Positions 32,503 to 43,560 of a DNA stretch of 64,000 bases are shown piece after piece; position 1 is the stretch's first letter, and every line of letters begins with the position of its first letter. The position numbers were made by a program, and so were the translations under genes. Origin of the DNA: Lanius collurio. Its lineage: Eukaryota > Chordata > Aves > Passeriformes > Laniidae. The notes beneath the pieces were generated by a model, which was not told the origin of the DNA, did not search any database, and worked only from the letters and a program-made list of their open reading frames with translations. The stretch spans positions 6,859,495 through 6,923,494 of the forward strand of contig JACBWW010000040.1 of assembly GCA_020086605.1 (NCBI GenBank). The letters run 5' to 3'.

Positions 32503-32800
32503 GCGCCCGCGGCGGGGCGGGCGCAGCCGCTCCGGGCGCAGCGGGGCACATTAATGCGGAGCACATCGCTGACCCCGTCCGCGGAGCCAGCAGCCCACCC
32601 CTTCCGTCAGCTGGTGACTTTCCCCGCGTCCAGGACAGCTGCGCGTCTGGTTGAGCCGCCCCGTCCCGCCCGGAGCGCTCGGCCCGCCGGCTCCGGACGG
32701 GGTCCCCACAAAGGCAGCATGCGGCCGGCCGCGGGGCCGGGGCCGGGCAGCGCCGTCCTCCGGCCGCTCCTTGGGAACCAAGTCACGCTCCCGCGACAAC
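32500..32800. promoter_or_regulatory. CpG island
   Basis: About 290 bp of very high CpG and GC (for example GGCGGGGCGGGCGCAGCCGC and GCCGGCCGCGGGGCCGGGGC). Open frames of 180 codons (plus) and 94-122 codons (minus) are composition effects. Candidate promoter of an unidentified transcript or a CpG-island enhancer. Confidence 0.55.
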
Positions 32801-33190
32801 TGCTCCTCTGTGCCCGTTTGAACTGTCCCTCCCAATTAGCAGTAATAAGTGACTCGGGAAAGATGAGCAAACACAGCGCATTCATCAGCCCCGCCGGCCC
32901 CCGCCCTCCCTCCCGGCAGCCCCAGGAGATCCCCCAGGGCACCGCTCCCGAGCGCATCCCAGCGAGCGCCGGCAAAAGGCAAATTAATGACGAGGCGCTT
33001 GAAGAGTTTGCCTGAAATTATTTTATTCTGCCCAAGGATTGATTACTCCCGGCCTGGAAATATGTCCAAATCAATACGCTAAAGCTCAGGGCAAAAAAGA
33101 CATGCTCTAGCCCCATTTATTTCATCCACTTTTTTGAGGAATGGCACATAATTTACCGGGTAGGAATGGCTAAGCCCTCACAGAGCGAGG
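32801..33190. promoter_or_regulatory. CNE-like block beside CpG island
   Basis: CCAATTAGCAGTAATAAGTGAC, GGCAAATTAATGACGAGG, GAAATTATTTTATTCTGCCC and GCACATAATTTACCGG words in repeat-free DNA. Function inferred. Confidence 0.4.
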
Positions 33191-34890
33191 ACTAATGACA
33201 ATCTGTGGGAAAGCAATGCCTCCATCCATCTCCCAGGCGAGTTGCAAGTCCCCCACACCCTCCGGTGACGGCCCTGGCGGTGGTCACTGGTGACAGAACA
33301 TGCCTGTGGCCATCCTCACCTGGCAGATGGGTATGGAGGCGAAGCACGTGGGTCGAGGCACCCACCTCCAAGGAAATGATTTTAAACCTCCCCAGAAGGA
33401 TGGCCGGTGCCCAGGGCAGTCCCTGCACAGTCCCTACTCCTGCCTGGCCATCTGGAACCAGGCTTGAGCAGCCACTGGTTGGTTCAGGGGTGAGCTGAAA
33501 GCGATGCTGAACGCACATGACAGATGCTGAAACTGAGCAACGTGCTTGGGCCTCGGCGCCGTAGAAAAACAACCCCCGTTACCCAGAGTATGTGGGTTCA
33601 GCTCCCCAGATGGCACAAGGGACGCTGCAGGACAAGGACACGTCCCACCATCCGGGGGCCGAGCCCCAGGTCCGGAGGAGATGCCAACGCCACGTGCTGC
33701 TTTCCGTGGCAGACGCTCTGCACGCGCCTCGCGGGTGACACGCGCCTGCCAGCGCGCCACATTTGCCAATCCTCTGCATGCTCCGCGGGGTCCCGGATTT
33801 TCCAGGGCATTAAACCCTATCCCCCCTCAGAAAGCTTGGCGGCAGCTGTCATCCTGCTGGTGGGGGGCGGGCGGGAGGGCTCCTGCTGTGGACCATCAGT
33901 GTCACTCCCAAGCCGCTGGTGGGTGAAGGACGAGGCGGTCCCGGCGGCCCTGGGAGCTGCCAGCCCGTGCTGGGGGTTTGTCACCGCTCCGGGGATGGGG
34001 CTGGGAGAGCAGCGCTGGCACCAAGGTGCAGGCACAGCGGCAGCACACCTGCACGGACACCCACGGAAAGGACACTGCAGACCGAGCTCAAACCTCCTCA
34101 CTTGCCGTGAGTCCTTCCAGCAAACGTCTTCATGTAAAACAGAGAACATAAAGCAGCAGAGCACTGCAAAAATCAAAATCCAGGGTCTGCTGGCTTCCCC
34201 TCGGGCAAACCCTTTCCCCACCTGAGCTGCTCCAGACATCTCTGAGGGCTTTGTGTCCCCAAGCCTGGGCAGCCTCAGGCTGGAAGAGAATTCCCCTTGG
34301 CCCCATTGCACAGGGAGGAGATGCCAGGGAGGGAGAGGCAGCCTGAGGAAAGAGCGAAACACAGGGGGGTTTGAAGCCGAGTCTTGGTGAGCCCCAGCCC
34401 AGGGGCAGGGGAGGCAGAGGAGCGAGTTTGCATTCAGAGAGCTCGGCCACACTCTGCAGGCCTGGCCCTGCTGGTGAGCCCTGAGCACCTGGGCCCGAGC
34501 CCACGGACAGGCACTCCTGGCCGGGTGGCCACAGCCCGGCTGACACCCTCCTTCAGCTGCGCTTGGGTCTGCTCACAGGGGATTTTTCAGGATTGAAACA
34601 CTGCTGCTCCCCCTTTCAGAAAGGGAACGACTGTGAAAAGGGGTCATTCACAATAAACTTGTGAGTGCCGGGCAGGGAAAAAAATACTCAGCCTGGAGAA
34701 AACAACATCGCCTTTATTTTTTGGTTGCAGCTACCTGAGCCTGCAGCAGCCTCGTGGGTGAGGCAGGGAGGTCTGGGGGGGCGCAGCCCTGGGCCCCCAG
34801 CCTGCACAGGTCCCCAGGCACGGCCCTGTGGAGCGGGACCCAACTCCTTCACTCGCCTCCCTCACATCCTAGCAGGCACAAATCCCCACG
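33191..34890. other. GC-rich spacer, no feature seen
   Basis: Two overlapping antisense frames of about 230 codons (plus 33524-34225; minus 34488-33817) carry no recognisable domain. No repeat found. Confidence 0.5.
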
Positions 34891-34899
34891 TGTGGCAGC

Positions 34900-35480
34900 A
34901 ATGCTAGTGAGTTTTATTACTCAATAAAACATTTGAAACAAAATAAATGGTTTTGTCAAACACTATATCTCCTCAAATAATAATGCACCGACTCACAAAG
35001 AAAAACAACCGACATTCATATTCTATGGCAAAGGTTTATCTCGCCTCCCAGAGGAGAGGGGAATGGGCATTTCAATTCGGAATTCAGATACTGTATGGGA
35101 ATACAGTAACTATAGTTCTCAGAGGGTTTGTGCAAATGCCAGCAAAACAAACCCCAAATCAAATTTATTAGCTGGTGGAGATCTCTAACAGTCTTACACG
35201 GTGACTGATGAAGCCGTCGGGGAATTCCTTTCAACATTAAGTGATTTAAAGCCCCAACAGAAACTTCACTGTCTGTTCCAAAACAGAAGAGAGTTCCTCG
35301 GTATCCAGTCCTGCTCCAACAGCAGCACCGGGGTGGCTGTTACCGCCAATATGCGTTTCCTTTCATCTGGAAACCTTACTAGGAGTCCTCACATCCCAAG
35401 TCCAGCGGAGCACTATAAAGGGAGGAAATGCAAATTAATTAAGAGCTGCAGCCCGTGTCCTAAAGGGCCTGTCTGTTATT
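34900..35480. promoter_or_regulatory. AT-rich CNE-like block with hairpin
   Basis: Repeat-free. TACTGTAT (35089-35096) and ATACAGTA (35101-35108) form a perfect 8-bp stem with a 4-nt loop. Other cores are GTTTTATTACTCAATAAAAC near 34910, CAAATTTATTAGC and GCAAATTAATTAAGAGC. A 228-codon plus-strand frame starting at 35201 is unrecognised and overlaps minus-strand frames. Confidence 0.45.
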
Positions 35481-35814
35481 TTGATGGCAAGGTTGGGACG
35501 TTCCCTTCTGCCCCGAACGTGCTTCCAGAAAACGATCCGGATGGCGCTCCCCATGCTGGATCAGCCACCGAACACCCGCGGTCTGCTCGGCAAGGGGCAG
35601 AGCCCCGGGTTTTGGGGTGCAGCCAGCTCCCACCAAAGCACTGGGTGCCAGAACTGGGCCGGCTGTGCCGTGGCAGGGCCAAGCTGCTCTCTGGGAAAGC
35701 ACCAGGTGGAGATGCCCTTCTGAGGATGTGGGGGGCAGAGGAAGGCCCCCGCAGCACCCAGAGCGCCTGGCCCAGGGCAGCTCCCACAGAACCATTCCCA
35801 AAAGTGACCCCGGA
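35481..35814. other. GC-rich spacer, no feature seen
   Basis: Ordinary GC-rich DNA separating two AT-rich blocks. Confidence 0.5.
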
Positions 35815-36400
35815 AATGAACAGCTCTAATTGCCAGGTTTTCGTCACGCATGCTCATCGGCTGGGCCATTTGCATTTGAGCTGCTAAAGTATCAGGGGGA
35901 TGTTATTTAATCAATCACTGTGGCTTACAAAGCCCTAAGTGAGAGAATATTTTTTGATTGTTTCTGCTTGTGTCTAAACATCTCACAAACCTGCCAGCCA
36001 GTTCTTCATTTCAATTAGGGCAATGCTGATCGTTAGCTAACTAATAAGGACCAATTTTCTGTCACAACTATTTCCTAATTAAATTCAAAACAGAGATTTC
36101 TAACCCAGATGGTCAGTGATGCTACAGATTTGTTTAAATTCGGTATCACAGTAACAAACTACTAATTAGGGTTTGTAAATACACCAATTCCCTTATGACT
36201 TAGTTGTTAGTAATGCATACAACTGGTTTATTAAAGCACTAATTGTGTCTGGCTTTACTTGGGCCTAACACATAATCCACTTATCACATGCTGGTACCAA
36301 CTCATTTTGAAGGGATTATGAATGAAATCATAAATGAGGTCTCGCATCCCTTTCCTGGTACGGTTAATAAAGGTTTGGTGCTCTATTTAGATGACACATT
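35815..36400. promoter_or_regulatory. AT-rich CNE-like block, about 550 bp
   Basis: Contains octamer ATTTGCAT (35868-35875), GTTAGCTAACTAATAAGG, TTTCCTAATTAAATTC, CTACTAATTAGGG, TTAGTAATGCATAC and an inverted TTATGA ... TCATAA pair near 36318-36333. It has no repeat. One of the better enhancer candidates. Confidence 0.5.
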
Positions 36401-36860
36401 TCGATTTTCCGCCCCTGATGCGTCCGCAATGATGCTGACGCTCCCTTCTCACAAGGGCGTTCCATGACAAAACTTCTGACTGCCACCCCCATGCCCCAAA
36501 AAGAGGTTTGTGCTCCAGCTCCAGCTCCGCTGGGCAGAAAATCATCCCAGCAGCCCAGCTCCTGGGAAGGAGCTCTGGAGATTCCCAGAGAAAGCACGGA
36601 ATTGTTTATTTCCTGCTGAAGTCAAGCTCAGCCCCTCCACAGGACCGGGGCTGGCACAGGGGGCTCACGGGACCCCTCCTGCCCCTTTGCCTGGAGACCC
36701 TCACGAGCCTTGACCACCTTCTTGTCGAGGGACAGAGCCTGGATTCCCTCTGGAAAAGACCCTGTTTGCGATGGAAGTCTTTGTTCCAAGGACCGAAGGG
36801 GCGCCGCCGCCCCACAGCTGGGGCACCAACGCCCCTTGCTGCCGTGGCTTTATCGGGAGC
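36401..36860. other. Mid-GC spacer, no feature seen
   Basis: Overlapping frames, none recognised. Confidence 0.5.
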
Positions 36861-37230
36861 GCACAAAGTAGGAAATAAATGATAGATAACTGTGAATTGC
36901 GAGGTTATGTAAACACGGAGGGGGTTTCAGAAGAATCCTATTAAACCATAAAAGAAAAGCACGGATGGTTTATCACATCACTAAGACCCAAGAATGCATT
37001 AATAAATAGAAGAATAGATAACGAACCGTGGAGTACAAGGCTAAACTATCCGCTATTGTGAGGATCCTGTGACAGTAGAAACAATGAAGGGGAAGAAGGA
37101 GCTTTGTTGGTCTGTCACCAGAACCTTGTAGTGTATCTTTTATAGCCCATTTTTAATGAATTCACAGCACCTATCAGTTATTCTCTGCCCAAATCCCTCA
37201 TTTTCCTCCCTCTTGAATGCAAATTCCCAT
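36860..37230. promoter_or_regulatory. AT-rich CNE-like block
   Basis: FOX core GTAAACA (36909-36915), ATGCATTAATAAATAG, CCATTTTTAATGAATTC and octamer ATGCAAAT (37217-37224). Repeat-free. Function inferred. Confidence 0.45.
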
Positions 37231-38030
37231 GCTGCACTCTGCCTTCACCATGACTTCCCCCGTTAAACTCGGGGTTTCTCTGGGTTTTGAAGGCCTTTCA
37301 GCCACGGCAAGAACAGGTTTCTGCTTTCATATTTCCAAAGGGTTTTCAGGATGGTAACAAAAGCGGGGTTTAATGCAAAGCAGCAGTACCTCTGAGCCTT
37401 GCTGCATCCTTTGCTTCTTCTGTGACAGGAGGGTGAATGCTCAGACAGGTCTAATTCAGCCCAGAGTGATGATGCCCAGACATGCATTAAAGGAAAAAAA
37501 AAAAAACAAAAAAACCCCAAAACACCCCCATACACATGAAAGCTGCTGCTCCTCTTGCTGTTTTCCAGCCCTCTGCAAATAACAGTGAGAATTGTTGGAG
37601 GGTACTTAATATTAATCCAAGAGATAGTACCCTCTTTGTAGACACTACTGAGACTCACTAGCAGTTTATTTTCACTGCATGGAGGGGGTTTTATCATTCA
37701 GTGAGGACACGGGATACCTTTACTGTAGATTACTTTTATTTTTACCACAGCGTCGTTAGGTACGGAGCGCTAAGGAGACAGGGCCGGCCACGACACGCTC
37801 CACAGTAAAACCCCGCGGTCCCACCTCCACCAGAATCCGAAATCCTGATCGATTTCCATGGAAGAAAAAAGTCCCAAAGACTTTGTGCTGCTGCACCGGC
37901 ATCCTGCAGGAGCGCAGCCTCGACAAGGGCGGCAGAAGATGAGGGTCCGTGTTAAAGACGGGGAACCCGATGGATGCCCAAAATCTCAAAGCTCTTTTGA
38001 TGGCAAAGCCCATCTGAAGCAGGTCCCCAA
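37231..38030. other. Mid-GC spacer with A-rich run
   Basis: A/C-rich low complexity at 37493-37532. 37570-37745 is AT-rich (TACTTAATATTAATCC) and may be weakly conserved. No gene or transposon is seen. Confidence 0.45.
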
Positions 38031-38039
38031 CAAGCTCGC

Positions 38040-38170
38040 ACTGGGCTCGGTTTGAGGCTCGCACTGGGAGCCACCACTACCTCCTTACCTGTAGTGGGTG
38101 GGACCTGAGTTGATTGACACATTTTTGGACCAATAGCACGTCTCATAATTTACATATTTGAAACACAAGG
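38040..38170. promoter_or_regulatory. Short element with PBX-MEIS-type composite site
   Basis: TGATTGACAC at 38111-38120 closely resembles the TGATTGACAG composite bound by PBX with MEIS/PREP. A CCAAT box (GGACCAATAG) lies 18 bp downstream and TAATTTACATATTTG follows. Binding is inference from the known consensus. Confidence 0.4.
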
Positions 38171-38529
38171 AAAGGCGAGAGTTTCTCTTGTTCCAGCCCG
38201 CCTGAGGGAGGTGGGGGGGGGCTTCGAAGCCTCTGGGCCGAGTCAGGGCCCCGGCCCCGTTCCCGCGGCAGGACCCTGGGTCGGTGGGGAGGGCACCATC
38301 CCAGAGCCCAGGTAGCTAAACCCAGCTATGGACTGGCACAGCTAAAATCTCTCCGGTTCTGCTCCTTGGGACCAGCGGGTCCCCACTGTTCCCCACACGG
38401 AGCCGGCGGAGCCTCCTGTCCGCAGCCAGCACACTTCGTGCCAAACTGAAGGAGACACCACTCAGCCAACAGCACAAAAAGAGCGAGGCTTTCTTCACCA
38501 TAAAGCCTAAACAAGAACATTTTTCATAG
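38171..38529. other. GC-rich spacer, no feature seen
   Basis: Includes a G9 run near 38213-38221. No gene or transposon is recognised. Confidence 0.5.
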
Positions 38530-39335
38530 AGGTTTCGGAGTCAGAGAGAGAGTGAGCCATGTGAGACGGAGCTGGAAGTGGCGACGGAGCAAAGGGGCGG
38601 TGCCGCGTTCCTCCCGCGTAGCTTAAAAATCCTTCTGGCGTGCGGTGGTAGGAAACTGTAATATCGCAACCTGTTTGTCTCTTTAATCCATTTGGACGGC
38701 ATGGGGGGTGGACGACTCACGTGTGGCCCGTGGAGATTGTGAAGAGTTGCCTATGCCAGGCTATACAGAAGCAGTGAGAGGCTTTTAAGGATTTGTAGCA
38801 GAAAAAGCCTTTGTGTTCAGGCCAAAATAACCCATCCTTAAAAAGACTGATAACCCCATGTGATGGCCCATGTGTGGCAGTGTGAAAAAACTGATATTTT
38901 TTTCACAGAAGAGATGTATTACACCACAGCAGACTGTTTCTTTCCAGGTGGGTCTATTGGTGGTGGCAGTTTGAGGAACCATGTGAAGCAAGAAGAAACC
39001 CTTTTTCCCTTAAGAGTAACAGAGAGACTTTTAGAGAACTGTGATACTGACTAGAATCCTATGTTGTGTTATCTTTTGTGGTAATTAAGAAAAAGAGTGA
39101 AGTACTGGGAAGAAGGGAGGGCATTTGTTTGTTTTAATTTCTTGTTATATCTTTTAACTTTTAGTTCTGTTAGTAATAAAACTTTCTCCTTGTACTGCAA
39201 CCCTTTACGTTGGAACCTGTTTTGCCTCGCAGCTATCTAGTTTTCCTCAATGTTTTCTTATTTTGTTTTCCTTATAAAATAACTGATATTTTGTGTGCTT
39301 GATGCTTAGTTGTGTCAAACCACACCACCTTACCC
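38530..39335 (+). mobile_element. LTR-like block (endogenous retrovirus remnant, probably solo)
   Basis: The stretch from about 38850 to 39335 has the look of a passerine retroviral LTR: a GTTCTGTTAGTAATAAAAC word with a polyadenylation signal AATAAA at 39175-39180, CTTTCTCCTTGTACTGCA downstream, GGAACCTGTTTTGCC, and an end at GTCAAACCACACCACC near 39331 resembling the 3' end of avian LTRs. No gag, pol or env sequence lies next to it, so it would be a solo LTR. The 5' limit is uncertain, with 38530 as a guess. It is called from recalled pattern, not from a library search. Confidence 0.5.
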
Positions 39336-40367
39336 CTCACACACCCAGAGGATGCCGCAGGCAGGTGGGAGAGGACAGGCAGCTATTGCCTTTCCTCACT
39401 CTGAGAAAAGGGGATTAAGGAGACCGAGCTGAAGCCCAGAGCAGTCAGGAACCTGTGTTTGCCTTTTTCTGGACTACCCACACTTGAGCTCCCGGCAGCT
39501 TTTGGCGTCTGTCCCGCCAGCACATCCCTGCGAGCTCATGGAGTGTCCTACAGCCTTGTGCCCAGGGCAGGACACGGGGCCACCTCACTTCTCCTTCACC
39601 GGGTGCTGGAGATGAGGCATAGGCAGGGAGGCAGCTGCCCTCCCTCCCCTCAGCCTGGAGCCTCTCTCCTGGCCATGGAGGAGCAGAGAGCAGGCAGCTG
39701 CTCTCCCAGGAACACACTTCAGGCCGGCGAGGAGTATAGCCGAGTGCTCAACAGGCTCTGGAAATAAGTGGAAGTCAAATAAGTTTGCCACTCTTTGTCC
39801 CCCTTTCAATATCTAGCTTTGATCAAAATCCTTGGATACTCAAGTGGTTGTTGACTTAATGTAGTAATGAGACATAGCCTTAAGTGAGGCCATTTCCGTG
39901 CCCATTCAGGCTCTCTGAGAGCAAGGGATGCAGGAGGAAAAGCCTCTCCTGGTCTCTGGGAGCTGCAGCAAAGCCCAGAGCAGAGGCCTGGCTTTGGCTC
40001 CCAGGACATGCAGTGCGAAGGCCTGGTGGCCACAGCTACATGAGGCACACTCAACACCCTTTCCATGCAACAGAGCCTCACTAGCATGGCGCCAGGTGAC
40101 GCCAAGAAATCCACTGAAAATGCCTCCTCCAAAAGCTGTGCCAGGTGGCCAAGGCTGTTCTGGAGGGCAGAGCACACTGCTGCTCTGAGAGGTGGCCTGT
40201 GCAGGGGCTCCACACCCCGCAGTGGCCTTTCGCTCTCATCCCTTGGGAGGCCACCGAGCCAAAGCGCTGGACTCCAGCAGGGCCTGGATGCCGTTGCCAC
40301 TGTTGTCACCACTGCCTGCCCCCGGGGAGCACTGGGGAAAAAGGTGGCATCGTCCCAAGGACATGGA
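39336..40367. other. Mid-GC spacer, possibly old repeat
   Basis: Overlapping open frames on both strands (minus-strand 224 codons, 40480-39806), none recognised. The sequence leading to the CR1-like tail at 40.4 kb could be a highly decayed element. Confidence 0.4.
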
Positions 40368-40416
40368 CTGGGCGACCTTAAAGGCCCTTTCCAGCTGAAA
40401 GGGTTCTGTGATTCCC
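40368..40416 (+). mobile_element. CR1-like 3' tail remnant (plus)
   Basis: CTGGGCGACCTTAAAGGCCC and GGGTTCTGTGATTCC resemble the last 45 bp of CR1 (the GACCTTTAAGGTCCCTTCC ... TTCTATGATTC region). Too short to be certain. Confidence 0.4.
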
Positions 40417-42109
40417 TGGGCAGGCTATCGACCTGAGCAGGGCAGGAGGGAGGGAAGAGCCCAGGAGCCTGGATAAACACAGCGAGCCCCGAGAAAAGTA
40501 AAAATTCTCAAAGTGACGGGGAGCAGCTCAGCCAATTAGGATTTTAATTCCCCTTGTTATGCACAGCCAGTCAATAAATTCTGCACCAAGCAGCTGCTCT
40601 AATTCTTAAGCCCATTAAGCCCTACATCTGATAGGCGGGCGGGAGGGGCTGCCGGGGGGCACAGACGGCGCACTCCTCGAGATGTGAAACATTTCCTCTT
40701 GTGCATCTGGGGCACCCCACCCAGCCCCACTCTGAACGGGTGTTTTATGGAGGCGGCGCGTAGGAATTTATATAAATATCCTGCCAGAGACGCACACCCC
40801 CAACACGGGGAGGATGAGGAGGTGCCTGGGTGAGATGCGCTCTGGGAGTGTTGGTGCCATAACAGAGCCAGAGAGCAGAGCTGGAGGGGGGAGTCTGGGA
40901 TGGAGCAACAGGATTTGGGGGTCTGAAATGAAGGGACACGAGTCCTAAGAGCCGGGCAAGCAGCCAAGAGGGAAGAAAAGCAGGGTCAGAGATGTGGGGA
41001 GGAAGAAAACTCACGGAGTGGTATGGCAAGCCCGGAGAGGGCTGGCTCTGGTACATGAGGAGCCTCACAACAGCAATTCCTGGAGTGAAGGGGCAGATGG
41101 CTGGAGCAGAGGTACCCCACCCAGCTGCAGAGAGATGAAAGGCAGGAAAGAAAAGGGAATACACGGGGAGTGGAAAAGCCTTTGGCAGCCAAGACGGTTT
41201 CGCTTGTTAATTGGCAACAAGCTAACACGCTAATTACAAAGTTACTGGATGGTCAGGAAAACCATTGGCAGCAGAGCAATTTGCATTCCTCTGGAGACAG
41301 AACAGACCGTGCCCTAGGAATGCTTCCTCTGCCCTCCCACACTCAGGATCAGAGCACCCCAAGGCCTCGGAGCCAGGCAAAACACCAATAGTGATTAAAA
41401 ATCATCTCACGAATTTGAAACGAAGCTGCCCACTGCAGATTCCGCTCCTGCTGCGCAGCAGGAACACACCAGGCATGCAAGGGGCCCACCCTCCCTGTCA
41501 GGTCCCCAGGGCCCTGGAGGAGAGAGCAGTGATGAGCCCCTGAGTGTCAGTCAAGGCAAGGGGCATAAAGGAAAGCTTGCTCAATTCTGTGAGCGCACTG
41601 GCTGCAAAGAGCCCGCTCCTCTAATCCCACCCAGCCCCAAAACGTAATTTTCTCCCTTGGCAGGCTGGCTGGAGCCATTCACATCTCAGCCCCCAGCCAA
41701 AGCCTGCTCTCTCTGTGAAGGCTGCTCCTAGACTGGAAGCCGAGCGCAGGTTTGCTCGTGCAGGAAGTTGTGGCACTCAAGGCCCAGCACACGGCTCCTA
41801 AGGGGCAGGGACGTGGTGCTGCCTGGGATCCCAGTGCCAGGCTGGAGGACGGGGGCACTGGCCAGCCACAGAGAAGCCCCCAGGACTTCCCCCTGCTGCA
41901 TCCCAGAGTTAGCATAGCCCCCTCCGCTCCCCAAACCTGCTGACAGCCAAGGGGAGACACAGCAAAGCTCCAGACATCTCTTGGGCCGCCTCTATCAGCA
42001 GTGCCCTCCGTTGACCTCAAAGGGAAGGACATTTTGCTTTCCCCTGAGCTTCCCAGCAGCTGGAAAGTTGGTGCACTTTGGTTTGGGTTCAAAATCTTCT
42101 TCCAGGAAG
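40417..42109. other. Mid-GC spacer, no clear feature
   Basis: A small AT-rich patch (CAGCCAATTAGGATTTTAATT, about 40530-40550) and another at 41200-41280 may be conserved fragments. No gene recognised. Confidence 0.45.
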
Positions 42110-42212
42110 GAGCTCGTAGGCTCAGAAGCTCCAATATCAGGAAGAAATTCTTCCCCTTGAGGGTGGTGAGGCCGCAGCATGGTTTTCCCAAAGAAGCTCT
42201 GTGTGTTTATTG
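42110..42212 (+). mobile_element. CR1 LINE internal fragment (plus)
   Basis: CAATATCAGGAAGAAATTCT and TTGAGGGTGGTGAGGC are the avian CR1 ORF2 3' region. The frame reads SNIRKKFFPLRVV, matching the CR1 C-terminal tail. It breaks off at CCCAAAGAAGCTCTG, before the usual 3' UTR, so the copy is truncated at both ends. Confidence 0.7.
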
Positions 42213-43279
42213 CAACTCCCACAAACAGCATCAGTAAGCTGCTTGCTAATAACAGCACCCATCAGCGGCTGCTGCTGGTAAATTAATTAGAAACAGCATC
42301 ACCATGCTCTGATTAGTTGCCACCCCTCTACCTTGTAGACTGAGACAGGTTTTGTCACCAGCTCGTGTTTCAAATGCCACTAGAAGCCCACTCGAGCAAG
42401 CCCATCCAGAAAGGGGGACCTGCAGCGCTGGGCACGTGCTCAGAACTGGGAGAAAATGGCTTTAAAACCCCCAGAGCTTGTCAAGGCCAGTCTATTCAAG
42501 GTAATTAATCTGTCATTTTAAGAGCATTACGTATCTCCTCCACAAATCAGCTGACAACACAATGCTGCTGCTGCAGAAGCACCTCGGTATTGCCAGCCCC
42601 AGGAACGTGAGGCTTGGGGCTCGGCCTTTCCCCTCCCAAAGCGTGGAACCAGCTGGAAATTCTTTATGGATCGGTGCCTCTCCCTTGCCTGCTGGGGTTC
42701 AAACTCAAGGCTCTCCATTTCCTCACAAGTGTGAGCACCAGGAATTAAATGAAAGCTTTAATTCCAGAGATCACTGACCACTCCAAATCCAAGGAGTGCA
42801 CCTCAAAGGCCCATGGCTGCCATGACAGGAGCCAATAGCCCAGATCTGGAACTGCAGTAACTGCAGCCCTCACCACCTCAGTTGTGGCAGTGACACGGAT
42901 GTGAGAGCAGAAATCTTTCCATCACTTCTGATTACCCAAGTAAATAGTTTAGCAGGAAATCAGGTTCCTCGGGGCCATTAGCTTAAATTATTCCGCAATG
43001 CCCACCCCTGAGGAGTGACTGCAGACGCTGTGACACACCCAGGGATGCACTGATGCACCTGCCTGCCTGCAGCAGAGAAAATCTTAATCCACTGGGACCA
43101 AAACACCCCTTTGAGGTTCTCAGGGAACAGGCAGCAAACCTTGCCAAGGACAGTTCAGATGCTTGTAGCCCTTGTGGTACAATCCCCGGGCGGGCGCTGC
43201 TGCACCAAATGGAGACCAAAAGCAACAATAGTCTGTAATCAAGGATATCTGCATAACAGTTTTCCTGCAGGATGTTTGT
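42213..43279. other. Spacer with small AT-rich patches
   Basis: TAAATTAATTAGAAAC (about 42280-42295) and GGTAATTAATCTGTC (about 42499) are isolated homeodomain-core words. Otherwise ordinary. Confidence 0.45.
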
Positions 43280-43560
43280 GCAGGTGAGCGAGGAGTAAAG
43301 CATTGTTTCATCAAATGGTAATTTCCTTGTATCTCAGAGAATGAATCCCATTCGCTCGCCGGGGTATAATTCAATTAAAGGGGAGAACCCTACGCGAGGG
43401 AATGAAATCTATCGGTTTGACTGCCATGCTGCAAATCACACCAAGCAAGAAAATGGCATTTGGTCCTGACATCGTGATTTATTTCCTACTCAGTATCTTA
43501 TAATTCTTACAAGATAAGCCAAGACGAGAAATTATCGTGTGGATGTGGGGGTCGTGCTGG
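43280..43560. promoter_or_regulatory. CNE-like block
   Basis: TGGTAATTTCC, GTATAATTCAATTAAAGG, GTGATTTATTTCC, CTTATAATTC and GAAATTATCGTG words in repeat-free DNA. Function inferred. Confidence 0.4.

Noticed and set aside
33590..33615. Possible tRNA B-box-like word GGGTTCAGCTCCC
   Set aside because: No A-box, cloverleaf or terminator is found at the right spacing.
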